Assembly: GCA_963792125.1 (NCBI GenBank)
Contig: CAWBVA010000012.1
Coordinates: 558,001-622,000 of the forward strand
Direction of reading: 5' to 3'
DNA length: 64,000 nt
Source of the DNA: Methanocella_A sp963792125
Lineage (GTDB): Archaea > Halobacteriota > Methanocellia > Methanocellales > Methanocellaceae
The translations under genes and the position numbers were made by a program. The notes under the pieces were generated by a model. That model did not search any database. It was not told the DNA's origin and saw nothing but the letters and a program-made list of their open reading frames with translations. This document shows positions 63,457 through 64,000 of the stretch, one piece after another (within the stretch, counting starts at the first letter, position 1; every line of letters starts with the position of its first letter).

Positions 63457-63767
63457 TTAGCAGAACCCGAACGGGCTGAAGCCGAAGCCACCGAGGCCGC
63501 AGCCACCGAAGCGCCAGGCCAAAGCCACCGAGGCCGCAGCCGAATCCAAGCCGAACGGGCTGCCAAGCCGAAGCCGGCAGTTCCGAACGTGTTGAAGCTC
63601 GTCGTCGAGACGAAGCTGCTCTGGAAGCTGGCGCCGGTGCCGATGCCGAAACCGCCCAGGCCGAAGCCACAGCCACCGAACGGGCCGAACCATGCCGAGG
63701 CCGGCATGGCGACGGCCGCCACTGCCAGCGCGATAGCGAGGACTAATACAATCTTCGATACTTTCAT
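63457..63767 (-). CDS. Gly/Phe-rich secreted protein (several apparent frameshifts)
   Basis: A short exported protein: signal peptide (KIVLVLAIALAVAAVAMPAS), then low-complexity Gly-Phe repeats such as WFGPFGGCGFGLGGFGIGTG and, after a Ser/Thr stretch (SSFVSTTSFNTFGTAGFG), more Gly-Phe units ending GGFGFSPFGFC. The natural frame is broken at about 63565, 63546 and 63513 by lost G/C bases in short runs; restoring them keeps one GFG repeat pattern. It may coat the cell surface or form fibres; nothing comparable is recognised. GGGGGG five bases upstream supports ATG 63767. Confidence 0.6.
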
Positions 63768-63937
63768 GAAATCCCCCCACACTATATACAGGACTTGGGC
63801 CTGGAATTATATATAGACTATTCAATTTAAAAACGCAAGGAGACCGTGCGAACCGTCTGTTTTAGCGAAGGATTGTAAAAATCTCCCTGATAGTCATAAT
63901 AATGGCGATTACCACGTTAAACGGTTAAAAAGGCCGT

Positions 63938-64000
63938 TTATCGTTCTTTCTTGAACAGCCTGGCACACAACAGTGCGAAGAACGGCAGCGCGAGCACCCA
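63938..64000 (-). CDS. C-terminal end of a membrane-anchored protein (runs off the window)
   Basis: Only the last 20 codons are visible, reading WVLALPFFALLCARLFKKER and stop. A hydrophobic helix followed by a basic tail is typical of the C-terminal anchor of a surface protein or of the last helix of a membrane protein. Nothing more can be said. Confidence 0.5.
   Translation of the reverse strand, partial: WVLALPFFALLCARLFKKER

Noticed and set aside
1..64000. tRNA, rRNA or other structured RNA genes
   Set aside because: No cloverleaf, GTTCGA-type T-arm pairs or rRNA segments were found by reading the intergenic stretches; a covariance-model search would be decisive.

Overview
The window reads as a chromosome segment of a methanogenic archaeon. 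It carries formylmethanofuran dehydrogenase (fwd), soluble heterodisulfide reductase (hdrABC), an F420-non-reducing [NiFe]-hydrogenase (mvhGA, mvhD), a formate dehydrogenase alpha chain, methanofuran biosynthesis (mfnB), archaeal lipid enzymes, KEOPS Cgi121, Hel308 and Tfx. Moderately high GC, the absence of cytochrome-type hydrogenase genes and the gene set suggest Methanocellales (Methanocella, formerly Rice Cluster I). That placement is inference. No tRNA, rRNA, CRISPR array or insertion sequence was found.

Layout. 1-14.9 kb is an energy-conservation island. A long minus-strand operon reads fwdG-fwdF-hdrC-hdrB-hdrA-mvhD-fwdD-fwdB-fwdA-fwdC-(DUF98 chorismate-lyase-like). It lies back to back with mvhG-mvhA on the plus strand, and a partial fdhA follows at the left edge. 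These genes encode the parts of a flavin-based electron-bifurcating complex in which H2 (Mvh) or formate (Fdh) electrons are split by HdrA between CoM-S-S-CoB and the low-potential polyferredoxin that feeds CO2 reduction. 15-23 kb holds a TctA-like permease, a lipoprotein nitroreductase, a Rieske protein, hisG, GGGP synthase, a methyltransferase, a UbiA prenyltransferase and Tsr3. 23-36.4 kb holds a PAS histidine kinase, a cupin, hel308, cgi121, an EFR1 flavodoxin-ferredoxin, an fdhD/tfx/DUF1786 group, an MFS transporter and cheW. 36.4-38 kb is AT-rich with remnants of a surface adhesin. 38-46 kb holds two moeA genes (one fused to a binding-protein-like domain), a phosphodiesterase-like enzyme, a PAS-like protein, an HTH regulator and a leuA-type synthase. 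46-53.6 kb holds a NYN nuclease, a DHH phosphoesterase, a HisA-like protein, a thioredoxin-CcdA fusion, mfnB and guaB. 53.6-64 kb holds an HTH-cdc48-hsp20 cluster, PRC-barrel/DUF1614, a second cdc48, larC and a Gly/Phe-rich secreted protein.

Two features run through the whole window. First, at least a dozen conserved genes are split by single-base indels, mostly in short homopolymers and often G runs. Sequence or assembly error is the simplest explanation, so those genes are annotated across the breaks. Second, many intergenic gaps, especially between convergent genes, contain long inverted repeats. Their arms are built from short iterated words (GGCGCCAAG-type, GAGCGCAGA-type, CACGGAGG-type, ACACAGAG-type). 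Several share sequence between distant loci, and one runs into the 3' end of a coding region. These repeats, together with a four-copy palindromic decamer between an HTH gene and cdc48, are the least explained sequences here.
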